Assembly (NCBI GenBank): GCA_003598175.1
Contig: QZKN01000172.1
Span: 1 to 64,000 of the forward strand
Reading direction: 5' to 3'
From: Candidatus Omnitrophota bacterium
GTDB lineage: Bacteria > Hinthialibacterota > Hinthialibacteria > Hinthialibacterales > Hinthialibacteraceae
Length of the DNA stretch: 64,000 nucleotides
The translations under genes and the position numbers were made by a program. Positions within the stretch are counted from its first letter, which is position 1; each line of letters starts with the position of its first letter. Positions 24,131-34,301 of this stretch are shown piece after piece. The notes under the pieces are model-generated. The model was not told where the DNA came from and made no database searches. It saw only the letters and a program-made list of their open reading frames with translations.

Positions 24131-26455
24131 ATGAAAAAATCAAAACCCAATTCTGGCATCCTTGATTGCCGGCATTATTTCCCCGCAACTTTATTTTTCT
24201 TCATTATAGTAAATTTCGTCCATGCGCAAAATGATGGGAATCCTCCGGTTCCAACGCCAACGATACAGCCAACTCCAGCGGAGGCTATCTTCGATCCCAA
24301 ACAGATCGAGGAAGAAATCAAAACCAAACGCGCGGTACTCGTAAAAGAACTGGACGCACTGAAACAAAGTCCGGCAATCAATGCGGCCACCCCGACGCCC
24401 GATATCCTGGAAAATCTCAATAAACAGATTGCACTTTTGCAGCAAATCGAATTGACGTTCAATCAACAAATTTCCGCGATCCAACAAACCGAGTCTCTTG
24501 AAAACCAAAGAAAACAGGCGAATGAGGAACTCCAAAAATTCAAAGATTCCGTTCCGCCCGATCAGGCATCCTACCTCGAATTGGATCGTATCCGGGATGA
24601 CCTCAACACGGAAATCGGGCGGAAGGATCTGATCGACGCCCAAATCCAATCGGCACAGACGGTTTACGAACAGGCGCAAAAATCATTCGAAGAGAAAGAA
24701 ACCACCCGCCGGCAGGCAAAGGATCAATTTGATAAAAACACCGATGAAACCCTTAAACCATCGCTTGAATCTTTATTGCAGACAGCGTTACTGGAAAGCC
24801 GAGCCGCATCCGAAAATCTGCATCTTCGTGAAATGGAACTTCGAAATGTTCGGCTTTCCCGCACCATTTACCAAACTCATCTCGAATGGTTGTCTTTGCG
24901 CGCCGCCGCTTATGAGAGAGTCGTCGTTTTCACTCAAAGCGAATTGCAGGAACGACTGCAACGCATGGATAAGGATGAGTTCGATCTCCAGTCGGCGCTG
25001 AAAAAAGCGACGGAAGACAAAAAATTGGCGGATAATAAATTGCTCGTCGTCATCGGCAAAGTTGCGCAAAGTTCCGATCCTGATCGCGCGTTGATCGAGG
25101 AAAAAAACGCGCGCGAGCGTGAAGTCACTGCGCTCCAAACCAAAGTCGACGTCATCACTTTGCGGCTGGAACGGATGAAGAAACGCGTCGTCACCTGGCA
25201 AAGAAGATACGCGGTCATCAATCGGGAAGTCGATATCAATCAAATCAAACTGTTTGAAAAAGAAGCCAATGATTTACTCGCCAATTTCGGTCGCGAAGAA
25301 AATCTTCTTCAATTGCGCATCGCCGACCGGCAAAACGACCTGATCAACCTGCAAAACAATATCGACCATTCCCGCGAAGCGCCGCCGCAAGTCATCCGCT
25401 GGCTCAATGAACAAAAAAAGCAATTGCAGGAAACCATCAACGCGTTGCAGGAAAATATCACCAACATCGAGTTGAATCGACGCCATCAAAACAAACTGCT
25501 CAACGAAATCAAACTGCAAACCACCCGTCTGACCGTGTGGGATCGCCTGCAGGAAATCATGGATTCCATCGGTTCGATATGGAACAAGGAAATCTACGTT
25601 TACAAAGAAGGAGAAATTGAGCGCGCCTATTATGTTAAAACCATTTTTTACGCGTTTTTCTTTTTTGTCGCGGGGATGCTACTCTCTGGTTTCCTCAGCC
25701 GTATCATCGGGAAACTACTGCTTCATCGTCTAAAAGTGCAGGAAGGCGCATCCACCACGATTGAATCGATCGTCTATTACATTCTTCTCATCTCCTTCTT
25801 TTTGTACACACTTCGAATTTTGCAGGTTCCGCTCACTGTTTTCACGATATTCGGCGGCGCCTTCGCTATCGCCGTCGGTTTCGGTTCACAAAACATCCTC
25901 AGCAACTTTATCAGCGGTTTGATTTTGTTGGTCGAGCGACCCGTCCGCGTCGGTGATTTGGTTGAAATCGAAGGGATGTTGGGCCGGGTTTCTCGCATGG
26001 CCGCCCGTTGCACTCACATCCGCACTTTTACCAACGTCGATATCGTCGTTCCCAACAGTTCGTTTTTGGAGAATAAATTCACCAACTGGACATTGAAAGA
26101 CAACATCATTCGCTCGGATATCAAAGTGGGCGTCGGTTATGACGCTCCCAGCGAAAAAGTGGAGCAATTGCTGCTTTCCTTTGCGGAAGAACAACCTCAA
26201 ATTTTAAAATTTCCTTCTCCCGTCTGTTTTTTTATGGAATTCGGCGATAATGCGTTGAATTTCGAGTTGCGGTATTGGGTCAATTTGGCGCATGCGAATA
26301 AACTGTTGATTGACAGCCAAATCCGTCATACCATCCTCAAGCGCTTCCGCGAGGAAGGGATCACGATTGCCTACCCGCAACGCGATGTTCACATGGATAC
26401 GTTAAAACCGCTGGATATTCGCATTCTATCTCATGAACATCCGCATGAACAATGA
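24131..26455 (+). CDS. Mechanosensitive ion channel, MscS family with large N-terminal coiled-coil periplasmic region
   Basis: C-terminal 'GGAFAIAVGFGSQNILSNFISGLILLVERPVRVGDLVEIEGMLGRV...TFTNVDIVVPNSSFLENKFTNW' MscS core; signal-peptide-like start. Confidence 0.92.
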   Translation: MKKSKPNSGILDCRHYFPATLFFFIIVNFVHAQNDGNPPVPTPTIQPTPAEAIFDPKQIEEEIKTKRAVLVKELDALKQSPAINAATPTPDILENLNKQIALLQQIELTFNQQISAIQQTESLENQRKQANEELQKFKDSVPPDQASYLELDRIRDDLNTEIGRKDLIDAQIQSAQTVYEQAQKSFEEKETTRRQAKDQFDKNTDETLKPSLESLLQTALLESRAASENLHLREMELRNVRLSRTIYQTHLEWLSLRAAAYERVVVFTQSELQERLQRMDKDEFDLQSALKKATEDKKLADNKLLVVIGKVAQSSDPDRALIEEKNAREREVTALQTKVDVITLRLERMKKRVVTWQRRYAVINREVDINQIKLFEKEANDLLANFGREENLLQLRIADRQNDLINLQNNIDHSREAPPQVIRWLNEQKKQLQETINALQENITNIELNRRHQNKLLNEIKLQTTRLTVWDRLQEIMDSIGSIWNKEIYVYKEGEIERAYYVKTIFYAFFFFVAGMLLSGFLSRIIGKLLLHRLKVQEGASTTIESIVYYILLISFFLYTLRILQVPLTVFTIFGGAFAIAVGFGSQNILSNFISGLILLVERPVRVGDLVEIEGMLGRVSRMAARCTHIRTFTNVDIVVPNSSFLENKFTNWTLKDNIIRSDIKVGVGYDAPSEKVEQLLLSFAEEQPQILKFPSPVCFFMEFGDNALNFELRYWVNLAHANKLLIDSQIRHTILKRFREEGITIAYPQRDVHMDTLKPLDIRILSHEHPHEQ

Positions 26456-26496
26456 CTCATGACCAAGAATAAAAACAGCGCAGATTGAATCACCGA

Positions 26497-26520
26497 GGGT
26501 AAAGCAAGCGTCCCGCTTGC
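26497..26520. repeat. Dispersed repeat copy
   Basis: GGGTAAAGCAAGCGTCCCGCTTGC matches the 56070-56094 arm (reverse complement) except for a one-base deletion. Confidence 0.7.
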
Positions 26521-26878
26521 ACGAACAATACCGGTAGGCATTTATTCAACATTCCGTTATGGAAATTCCGGTTCTTTCCCTCATATTTTAACCATACATC
26601 TTTCTTTTCTGACAAAATGTTCTAGAATGTGAATTACTACTATAGTACGCCTGCTCAAGCGATTTAATTATTTGATCGAATACATTACAAAAAAGGTAAT
26701 ATTTGAATTTATCCTATCAAAAAGTGCAGTTGGCATAATTATTTCTAAACATACAGGCATAAAGACCATTTCAATCATATCAGATTAGTCTAAAATAAGA
26801 GGGGATGTTCTTTTGTTGCTCAATCCGAAGGTTAAAAAAATATCTATATTTCAGGCAATAGGCACAAAGGAGTACGGA

Positions 26879-27694
26879 ATGCACATCATTGTCCCGGTCA
26901 AAATGGTTCCCGACACGACGCTGGTTAAAATCGATCCGGAAACCAACACGCTCGTGCGGGAAGGCGTCCCTTTTATTACCAATCCTTTCGACACGCACGC
27001 GATCGAAGAAGCCTTGCGTCTGAAAGATCGATATGATGCGCACGTTACCGTCATTTCGATGGGCCCGCCCAGCGCGGAATGGGTCTTACGCCGCGCTCTT
27101 TCGCTGGGCGCGGATCAGGCAATATTGCTGAGCGACCGGGTTTTCGGCGGCGCGGACACATTGGCCACCAGCAAAGTTTTGTCGGAAGCGATCAAACGCT
27201 TGCATAACGAACATCCGGTCGATTTGATCATCTGCGGGATGCAAACCATCGACGGCGATACGGCCCAAGTCGGACCAGGCATTGCCTGCCGCATGAAATT
27301 TACGCAATTGACGCTCGTTGATCGCATTCTTCAACTTGATCTGGCGCAAAAACGTATCCAGGTCCGTCGCAAGTTGGAAGAATATTATGAATCCGTGGAA
27401 GCGTCGCTCCCGGCCCTGCTAACCGTGGTTAGAGAAATCAATTCTCTCCGCTACCCTACCGTTCCCAAAAAACTCGAATCGGCGGAAACCATGATTCCGG
27501 TCTGGTCCAATGAAATCTTGAAATTGGATCCGAATACCATCGGTTTAAAAGGATCGCCGACCAACGTCCGTCGCATTTTCGCTCCGCAGCGTGAAAAAGG
27601 TGAAATCATCGACGCCATGGGAGATAACAAAGATGCTGCAGTCAACATGATCATCGACAAACTGTTCGAATGGAATATCGTTATTCAAAATTAA
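26879..27694 (+). CDS. etfB: Electron transfer flavoprotein beta subunit
   Basis: 'MHIIVPVKMVPDTTLVKIDPETNTLVREGVPFITNPFDTHAIEEALRLKD...QTIDGDTAQVGP' EtfB/FixA signature. Confidence 0.93.
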   Translation: MHIIVPVKMVPDTTLVKIDPETNTLVREGVPFITNPFDTHAIEEALRLKDRYDAHVTVISMGPPSAEWVLRRALSLGADQAILLSDRVFGGADTLATSKVLSEAIKRLHNEHPVDLIICGMQTIDGDTAQVGPGIACRMKFTQLTLVDRILQLDLAQKRIQVRRKLEEYYESVEASLPALLTVVREINSLRYPTVPKKLESAETMIPVWSNEILKLDPNTIGLKGSPTNVRRIFAPQREKGEIIDAMGDNKDAAVNMIIDKLFEWNIVIQN

Positions 27695-27729
27695 ATAATT
27701 TACAAAATAGAACAAACGGGGATTCTACA

Positions 27730-29064
27730 ATGAGCCAACCATCTGATGGAAATAAGCGCCCGAAACGACCACGGGGCAAAGTGCGTTATATCGAAGGAAA
27801 ATGCATTGCTTGCGGCGGCGTCTGCCAATCCGCCTGTCCCTTCGACGCCATCGATATTAATGATCAAGGCGAACCAATCATCCATCTGGCCAAATGTAAC
27901 GGCTGCCGAAAATGTATCAAAGTCTGCCCCACCGAAGCGATCGAACTTTTTTACACGCCGGAAGAGGAAAAAATTCTATCTGAGTACTACAAAACCGACG
28001 ATATCAAAAAAACAGCCGCCAAACTATCCACGATCGAGGATTGGAAAGGCGTATGGGTATTTGTGGAGCAAATCGGCGGTCATGCTCATTCCGTATCGTG
28101 GGAACTGCTCGGTGTGGGGCGCACGTTGGCCAGTGATTTGAACGTCGAATTGGCCGCTTTCCTATTGGGTAATGACATTGGCAATTTGGCGGAAGAGGCG
28201 TTTGGCTATGGCGCGGATAAAGTCTACATTATCGACGATCCCATGCTGAACCATTATCAAACCGCCACCTACTTGCATGGCTGTGTTTCTCTCATCCGCA
28301 AATACAAACCCGAAATCGTTCTTATGGGCGCGACCGGCCTTGGCCGCGATCTCGCCGGCGCGGTAGCCACCGAACTGCGAACCGGTTTGACCGCGGATTG
28401 CACCGGCCTGACCATCAGCAAGGAAGATCGGCTGCTGGAACAAACCCGTCCCGCATTCGGCGGCAACATCATGGCGACCATCCTTTCGGAAACCGCGCGT
28501 CCGCAAATGGCTTCGGTTCGTCCTCGAGTAATGTCGAAAAGGGAATTTCAGCAGGGCCGAAGTGGAGAAATCGTTCGCGAATCGTTCCTGTTGCCGGAAC
28601 AAACCCTTTTGACGAAAATTCTGGAAATCATTCCAACCCAATCGCAATCATCGGTCAATCTTGCCGCGGCCAATATTATCGTCAGCGGTGGACGTGGCAT
28701 GATGGCGCCCGAAAATTTTGCCATGCTGAAAGAACTGGCCGATCTATTGGGGGGGGTCGTCGGCGCTTCGCGCAGCGCCGTGGATGCGGGATGGATGCCG
28801 CACGCCCATCAAGTCGGCCAAACCGGCAAAACGGTCAAACCCAAACTGTATATCGCCTGCGGAATTTCCGGCGCGATTCAACATCTGGTCGGGATGCAAA
28901 CCTCGGATTACATCATTGCCATCAACAAAGACAAAAACGCTCCCATTTTCGAAGTCGCCCATCTCGGCATTGTCGGCAACGTATTTGAAATCGTTCCGGC
29001 CATGATTGCACAATTGAAACAAAAATTATCCCACGCGGAAAACAAATCCAAAATCGCCGTGTAA
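27730..29064 (+). CDS. etfA: Electron transfer flavoprotein alpha subunit with N-terminal 2x[4Fe-4S] ferredoxin domain
   Basis: 'CIACGGVCQSACPFDAI' and 'CNGCRKCIKVCPTEAI' clusters followed by EtfA domain 'ATGLGRDLAGAVATELRTGLTADCT' and 'VSGGRGMMAPENF...VGASRSAVDAGWMPHAHQVGQTGKTVKPKLYIACGISGAIQH'. Confidence 0.93.
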   Translation: MSQPSDGNKRPKRPRGKVRYIEGKCIACGGVCQSACPFDAIDINDQGEPIIHLAKCNGCRKCIKVCPTEAIELFYTPEEEKILSEYYKTDDIKKTAAKLSTIEDWKGVWVFVEQIGGHAHSVSWELLGVGRTLASDLNVELAAFLLGNDIGNLAEEAFGYGADKVYIIDDPMLNHYQTATYLHGCVSLIRKYKPEIVLMGATGLGRDLAGAVATELRTGLTADCTGLTISKEDRLLEQTRPAFGGNIMATILSETARPQMASVRPRVMSKREFQQGRSGEIVRESFLLPEQTLLTKILEIIPTQSQSSVNLAAANIIVSGGRGMMAPENFAMLKELADLLGGVVGASRSAVDAGWMPHAHQVGQTGKTVKPKLYIACGISGAIQHLVGMQTSDYIIAINKDKNAPIFEVAHLGIVGNVFEIVPAMIAQLKQKLSHAENKSKIAV

Positions 29065-29080
29065 ATGGAGTGGAGTGACA

Positions 29081-31087
29081 ATGTTTGTCGGACAATTCAT
29101 CTTTGCTGTTCTCTTTATCGCCGCCCTGATTTTCTTTGCGTTCAATTTTTATCGTCTCCTTGCCTTACTTTGTCTTGGGCGATGGGAAAATCGCTTTGAT
29201 TTTCTTCTCACTCGTCTGAAAAACATGTTTGTTTACGCGTTCGGTCAGTTGCGCGTGATTGAGCGACCGTACGGCGTCAATCACCTTCTCATTTTTTGGG
29301 GATTTCTGACTCTGCTGGCGTTGAACGCGGAGTTCCTGATATCGGGTATTTTTCCGGCCTTCTCCCTGTCCTTCATCGGCAGGATTCCGTACGGCCTGCT
29401 TCTCACGGCGACGGAAATCATGTCGCTTATCGTTCTGATTTCCGTGCTGATCGCCGTAATCCGGCGTCTTTTCTTCCGCCCGGCTTACATCGAGCTTTCC
29501 GCCGACGCATTCATCATTCTTTTCATGATTGCGGCATTGATGGTCGCTTATTTCGGTTATCACGCCGGCGAGATTCATTTGGGAAAAACCGACTGGGCCG
29601 GTTGGATGCCCGTTTCCGGTATGGTTGCGAATCTGTTTTCCTCGGTTTCTACAGAGCCGACCGTTCAAACGGTCACTCATCTCTGCTGGTGGATTCACGC
29701 TCTCGTCTTGTTGGCGTTTTTGAATTATCTTCCTTACAGCAAACACCTGCACGTCATCACCGCGATTCCGAATTGCTTTTTTCGCAGTTTTGATTATGCG
29801 AAAACCGTACCGCGCCTGATTTTTCAGCGAGGCAACGAATTTGGCATTTCCAGGATCACCCAATTTACGTGGAAAAACCTGCTGGACTTCATGTCCTGCA
29901 CGGAATGCGGGCGCTGTCAGGATGGCTGCCCTGCCAACCACACCGGTAAAACTCTCAATCCGCGGGATCTGATCCATCGCGGCAAACTCAACCTGTTCAC
30001 CAACGGCCGTTCCATTCTGGCCGGCCGTCCGTTGGATTCGCTGTTGCCCACACCCGCCGATGCGGAAATGAACTCGCCGCTTATCGGAAATGGAGAAAAC
30101 AGTATTTCCGAAGCGGATTTATGGCATTGCACCACATGCGGCGCGTGTATGACGAACTGCCCCGTCTTCATCGAACATGTACCTAAAATCATTGAAATGC
30201 GCCGGCATCTGGTTATGGAACAATCCAAATTTCCGGAAGAATTGACAAATTTCTTCATGAATTCGGAGCAGCGCTTCAATCCGTGGGGGCTCGCCCCCAC
30301 CGACCGCGCCAAATGGGCGCAGGATCTCCCCGTTCCCTTTGTCGAAGAAGGAAAACCGGTCGAATATCTATTCTTCGTCGGTTGTTCGGGCGCTTACGAT
30401 TCTCGTAGCAAGAATGTGGTCACATCGGTAGCGAAAATCTTCAATCACGCCGGTCTCTCATGGGGAATTTTAGGCAACGAAGAAAAATGCTGCGGCGACT
30501 CGCTTCGCCGACTTGGCAACGAATACGTGTTCGAACAATTGGCCCGCGACAACATCGCCACATTCCGGAAATATGGCATCACAAAAATTGTGACGCACTG
30601 TCCGCACGGGTACAGCACATTAAAAAATGACTACGCCCAATTCGGTGGGGAATTCGAAGTTCTTCATCATTCCCAACTGATCGATCAGTTGATACGTGAA
30701 GGAAAACTGACACTTTCGAAAAAATCCAACGGAACCACAGTTTTTCACGATTCCTGCTATCTTGCTCGCTACAACGAGATCACCGAAGCCCCGCGGAACG
30801 TGCTCAAAGGTACACAAAGCGGATCCGGCTTCGTCGAAATGCCTCGTCATGGACAAAACGGTTTTTGCTGCGGCGCCGGCGGCGGCAGAATGTGGTTGGA
30901 AGAGTTGGAAGGCAAACGTATCAATACGGAGCGCACGGAGGAAGCGCTGGCAACCGGCGCCAATACAATCGCCGTGGCTTGTCCTTTCTGCATGACCATG
31001 TTCGAAGACGGTCTTAAGGACCTTGATGTTGTTGATCAAGTCCATGTGAAAGACATAGCGGAACTCGTTGCGGAATCGATGGAATAA
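29081..31087 (+). CDS. Membrane (Fe-S) oxidoreductase, heterodisulfide reductase D-like, probable ETF:quinone oxidoreductase
   Basis: N-terminal cytochrome-b-like TM region, two ferredoxin motifs ('CTECGRCQDGCPA', 'CTTCGACMTNCPV'), two CCG domains ('EKCCGDSLRRLG', 'FCCGAGGGRMW'); adjacent to etfBA. Confidence 0.88.
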   Translation: MFVGQFIFAVLFIAALIFFAFNFYRLLALLCLGRWENRFDFLLTRLKNMFVYAFGQLRVIERPYGVNHLLIFWGFLTLLALNAEFLISGIFPAFSLSFIGRIPYGLLLTATEIMSLIVLISVLIAVIRRLFFRPAYIELSADAFIILFMIAALMVAYFGYHAGEIHLGKTDWAGWMPVSGMVANLFSSVSTEPTVQTVTHLCWWIHALVLLAFLNYLPYSKHLHVITAIPNCFFRSFDYAKTVPRLIFQRGNEFGISRITQFTWKNLLDFMSCTECGRCQDGCPANHTGKTLNPRDLIHRGKLNLFTNGRSILAGRPLDSLLPTPADAEMNSPLIGNGENSISEADLWHCTTCGACMTNCPVFIEHVPKIIEMRRHLVMEQSKFPEELTNFFMNSEQRFNPWGLAPTDRAKWAQDLPVPFVEEGKPVEYLFFVGCSGAYDSRSKNVVTSVAKIFNHAGLSWGILGNEEKCCGDSLRRLGNEYVFEQLARDNIATFRKYGITKIVTHCPHGYSTLKNDYAQFGGEFEVLHHSQLIDQLIREGKLTLSKKSNGTTVFHDSCYLARYNEITEAPRNVLKGTQSGSGFVEMPRHGQNGFCCGAGGGRMWLEELEGKRINTERTEEALATGANTIAVACPFCMTMFEDGLKDLDVVDQVHVKDIAELVAESME

Positions 31088-31171
31088 AAACGACGGATTC
31101 GCCGGTTCTCCCTCCTGAAAACAATCGTAGCACTTGGTTGTTCATTGCCTCGGAATGTGAAATCTTACCAA

Positions 31172-32305
31172 TTATTTTACAATCCAATCGCTCACCGCTA
31201 CGCCCGGTTCGACGGTCACCACGAAAATATTGGCGTTGGCGTTGTGCGCGCTGAAAAAGGCGAACTGTTGATCGTCGGTGACTTCGAACGCTCTGGCATG
31301 ACTGCTGAACGCCTCTGTTTGATTGATCCTGTTCAAATCATCAGTTGACAAAAAGGCGACGGGATTGCCGCCGTTTTCCACGCCCATGCCATCGGGAGTG
31401 AGTTTGTACACTTTCACCCCGGCGATATTCCCCATGACATACAGATGCGGATCGCCCGCAGCCACGCCGGCGATCTTGATATTGACGATATCGGCGTCGA
31501 CGACTTCGCCGGGCACAAACACATCCTCGATCAGAAGACGCTCGATCCCCGCATCGGCATCCAGGACATAAACGGAGCATAGACCTTCCAGCGTACTTCC
31601 TTCACCATAATAGATCAAATCTTTTCCGCCGATATATTTGACGATAAAGTTTCGCAGCCGCACGATGGCGGTATTGAAGGTTCCATTATTCTGCCAGCCG
31701 GAATCAAGCGTGAATGCCTGGCCATCCGCCTCCAACGACCCTGTTACGCGATAACGATGCAATTTCGAACGGTTGGCGCTGCCGACATAATGGTTGGTGT
31801 ACAACAGCGTTCCGTCGTGATTGAAATGCAATGTATCGCAATCCGGCGAGACGTTCGCCTCTAAAAGGTATTCTCTGCCTGAGCCGATGGTCATATCATC
31901 GGGATAGGAAGTAAACGGCTGCCCTTCCTCGCCGCCGTTGCCGATCACGACACGATTGCTGAATTGCGTGCACCCTTTCGGACGTCCGATATGGTCGATC
32001 GCCCAGCGGTGGGCGACCTCATCGGCGGAATTCGCATTGCGCAATTCTTCCACGACATATTGCGAAAAATTGACGCTCATGTTCGAATCCTGCGTATACA
32101 GATAGGTCTGATCGAGAGTGGAATCGGTCCGGCTAGGACCGCCGAAGGTCCAATAATGCGGCGAGGTGCTATGCGCTTCCTCCGCCATTTCTTCCACATA
32201 CTTCAATATCGGCGCTTTCCACCAATACTCCTGTGCGGAAACATCCGTTGCGGAAAGAAAAAAAATGACGCTAATTCCCGCATAAACCAAAAACATGTTC
32301 TTCAT
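31172..32305 (-). CDS. Secreted protein of unknown function
   Basis: Signal peptide 'MKNMFLVYAGISVIFFLSATDVSA'; body looks beta-rich; no family recognised. Confidence 0.6.
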   Translation of the reverse strand: MKNMFLVYAGISVIFFLSATDVSAQEYWWKAPILKYVEEMAEEAHSTSPHYWTFGGPSRTDSTLDQTYLYTQDSNMSVNFSQYVVEELRNANSADEVAHRWAIDHIGRPKGCTQFSNRVVIGNGGEEGQPFTSYPDDMTIGSGREYLLEANVSPDCDTLHFNHDGTLLYTNHYVGSANRSKLHRYRVTGSLEADGQAFTLDSGWQNNGTFNTAIVRLRNFIVKYIGGKDLIYYGEGSTLEGLCSVYVLDADAGIERLLIEDVFVPGEVVDADIVNIKIAGVAAGDPHLYVMGNIAGVKVYKLTPDGMGVENGGNPVAFLSTDDLNRINQTEAFSSHARAFEVTDDQQFAFFSAHNANANIFVVTVEPGVAVSDWIVK

Positions 32306-32604
32306 AGTTTTTACTCCTTTTACTACAAGAATGTCTTACCATACGCATTATGAGGTGAAAAAAAGTGAATGGTCAAGAGCCATTACATGACGGCAACTGC
32401 GTAATGAATCGAAAAGCCAACGCGAATGAACCATTTGAACCGGCCGGATAGGGAACCGATGGGGATACTTACGCCGGCGATTTGATCATTCACGGAAAGG
32501 GGGATATTTTCATTCCTGACGAACCGGTCATCTGCGAATCATAATTTTTCGGGTAATTTTTCTCCGGTTCCGGATATGGTGAGGCTTGCATGCTTTCATC
32601 GATC

Positions 32605-33063
32605 CTACTTGAATGTGAATTGAAGAAGAACCGGATGATCGTCGACAGAGATTTCGACGATGTCGGGTCGGTTTTTTAATGTCTGCCATTGCATTGCATT
32701 GAGTCGGGTGATTTCCGGCGTGCAAAAATTGAAAAGCGCTTCTTCGCCGAAAACCGTCGTCATCATATGTCCGCTAAAGACGTTAAGCAGCTCTTTCACC
32801 GCGTCGTCGGCTTGTTCGACAACCATCTCATCGCCCATATCCATGCCCAACACGTTCGCCGCGAGTTCCAGATGCAAGTCATCGGGAACGGCGATCATGA
32901 TGGCGCCTTCCTTTTCGCCCGTAAATTTCATGGTGGATTGTACGGACATGGAAACATCCGATTCTTTAATATCCTTCTCTGCGTCATCGACGAACATGAA
33001 GGCAAATTTCTCGAACACTTCCGTCGCCGTAGCAATCAAATGCTCACGATAATCATTGCTCAT
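32605..33063 (-). CDS. CheX/CheC-like chemotaxis phosphatase domain protein
   Basis: 'ADDAVKELLNVFSGHMMTTVFGEEALFNF' CheX-type E-LN-G motif; overlaps the CheY-like gene. Confidence 0.75.
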   Translation of the reverse strand: MSNDYREHLIATATEVFEKFAFMFVDDAEKDIKESDVSMSVQSTMKFTGEKEGAIMIAVPDDLHLELAANVLGMDMGDEMVVEQADDAVKELLNVFSGHMMTTVFGEEALFNFCTPEITRLNAMQWQTLKNRPDIVEISVDDHPVLLQFTFK

Positions 33064-33442
33064 CTTTGATCCCCATAACTTCGAAAACAACGTTGCGAAC
33101 CGATTCCGGCGTAAACGGTTTACGGATAATTGCCTTGACGCCTTCCTCTTTAAGATGTTTTAGCCGAGTTTTACTGCCTTCCGATGAAATCACGATGATG
33201 GGAATGGATTTCAGATGTTCATTGGCCTGCATCCGTTCGATCATTTCCATTCCATTCATGACCGGCATGTGCAGATCGGAAAAAACCAAATCAATAGGAT
33301 GTTCGGCAAGCTGTTCGAGTCCGATTTCTCCGTTTTCGGCAAAATGCAATTGTTTAACCGGCACTTCCGCCATTTCGAGCGTTTTCGCAATGACCGAGTG
33401 AACCAATTTTGAATCATCGACAACTAAAATGTTAAATGCCAT
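33053..33442 (-). CDS. CheY-like response regulator
   Basis: 'NILVVDDSKLVHSVIAKTL...DLVFSDLHMPVMNGMEMIERM...AIIRKPFTPESV'. Confidence 0.92.
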   Translation of the reverse strand: MAFNILVVDDSKLVHSVIAKTLEMAEVPVKQLHFAENGEIGLEQLAEHPIDLVFSDLHMPVMNGMEMIERMQANEHLKSIPIIVISSEGSKTRLKHLKEEGVKAIIRKPFTPESVRNVVFEVMGIKDEQ

Positions 33443-33446
33443 AACA

Positions 33447-34301
33447 CTATCCGGTGGACTCCGCATTAAAAAAAGGTTCCAATTGTTCGAGTCCGATTTG
33501 AATTTGACTGATCACACGTTCCACAATTTTCGTTGTCAAAAGCAACCGCTCTTCAATTTCATTATAAACAGGATAATAAAGTCCTTCGCTGCCCACGCCG
33601 ATGCCGATCATCAATACGAAGGAATCGGACACGTTGATCAGATCCAGCATAAGCACATCGTCCCGGCATGCAATAGGATGATGATGCCAACGCGTGCTTT
33701 GGATCACGTCCGCCGGCATTTTCCATTTTCGTAGAAGAATTGCTCCCACTTCGCCGTGGTCGATCCCGTGCAATTTTTTCTCCGCCGCGACGACGGAAAT
33801 CTGAGAAGTGAACGCTTCCTTTAATATCTCTTTGGCATCCGTCAGTTCGTATTGGTCGAGCATGATTTTTCCGATATCATGTAAAAAACCCGCGAGAAAC
33901 AAAAAATCCGGGGTTTCCAGTTGCAGCGCTTTGGCGAGTTCTTCTGCGCCGATCGCCACGGCCAGGCAGTGTCGGATCATTTCCGCCGTCGAAATATCAT
34001 ACTCGTTTATCGGGATTTGGACTATAGGTTTTACCGCTGCGACAATCGCCAATTCCCGCAGCCTTTTGTTCCCGAGTTCCTTTTCCATTTCGTGAAGGGA
34101 AGAGAAAAATGTTCCCTTTTGGAAATATGGAGAATTCACAAATCGCAAAAGTTCATCCACGAACAATTCATCTTTCATGCAACGGCAAATGTCATCCGAA
34201 CGCGTTTCCGGATTCAATCCCAGTTCGATCAACCGCATGGTGGAAACCGGTAAAGGCGAAATCGATTCAATTTTTGCCAAAATTTCTTCTCGCCGGTTCA
34301 T
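33447..34301 (-). CDS. HDOD domain protein
   Basis: HDOD/HD-like 'FLAGFLHDIGKIMLDQYEL...HGIDHGEVGAILLRKWKMPADVIQSTRWHH'. Confidence 0.88.
   Translation of the reverse strand: MNRREEILAKIESISPLPVSTMRLIELGLNPETRSDDICRCMKDELFVDELLRFVNSPYFQKGTFFSSLHEMEKELGNKRLRELAIVAAVKPIVQIPINEYDISTAEMIRHCLAVAIGAEELAKALQLETPDFLFLAGFLHDIGKIMLDQYELTDAKEILKEAFTSQISVVAAEKKLHGIDHGEVGAILLRKWKMPADVIQSTRWHHHPIACRDDVLMLDLINVSDSFVLMIGIGVGSEGLYYPVYNEIEERLLLTTKIVERVISQIQIGLEQLEPFFNAESTG

Noticed and set aside
29165-29977. 270-aa minus-strand ORF
   Set aside because: Antisense to the conserved membrane Fe-S oxidoreductase; composition typical of shadow ORFs.
30285-30302. gtgggggctcgcccccac palindrome in the Fe-S oxidoreductase gene as a repeat insertion
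   Set aside because: The encoded 'FNPWGLAP...WA' matches what is usual in HdrD-like proteins, so the palindrome is probably coincidental codon usage.
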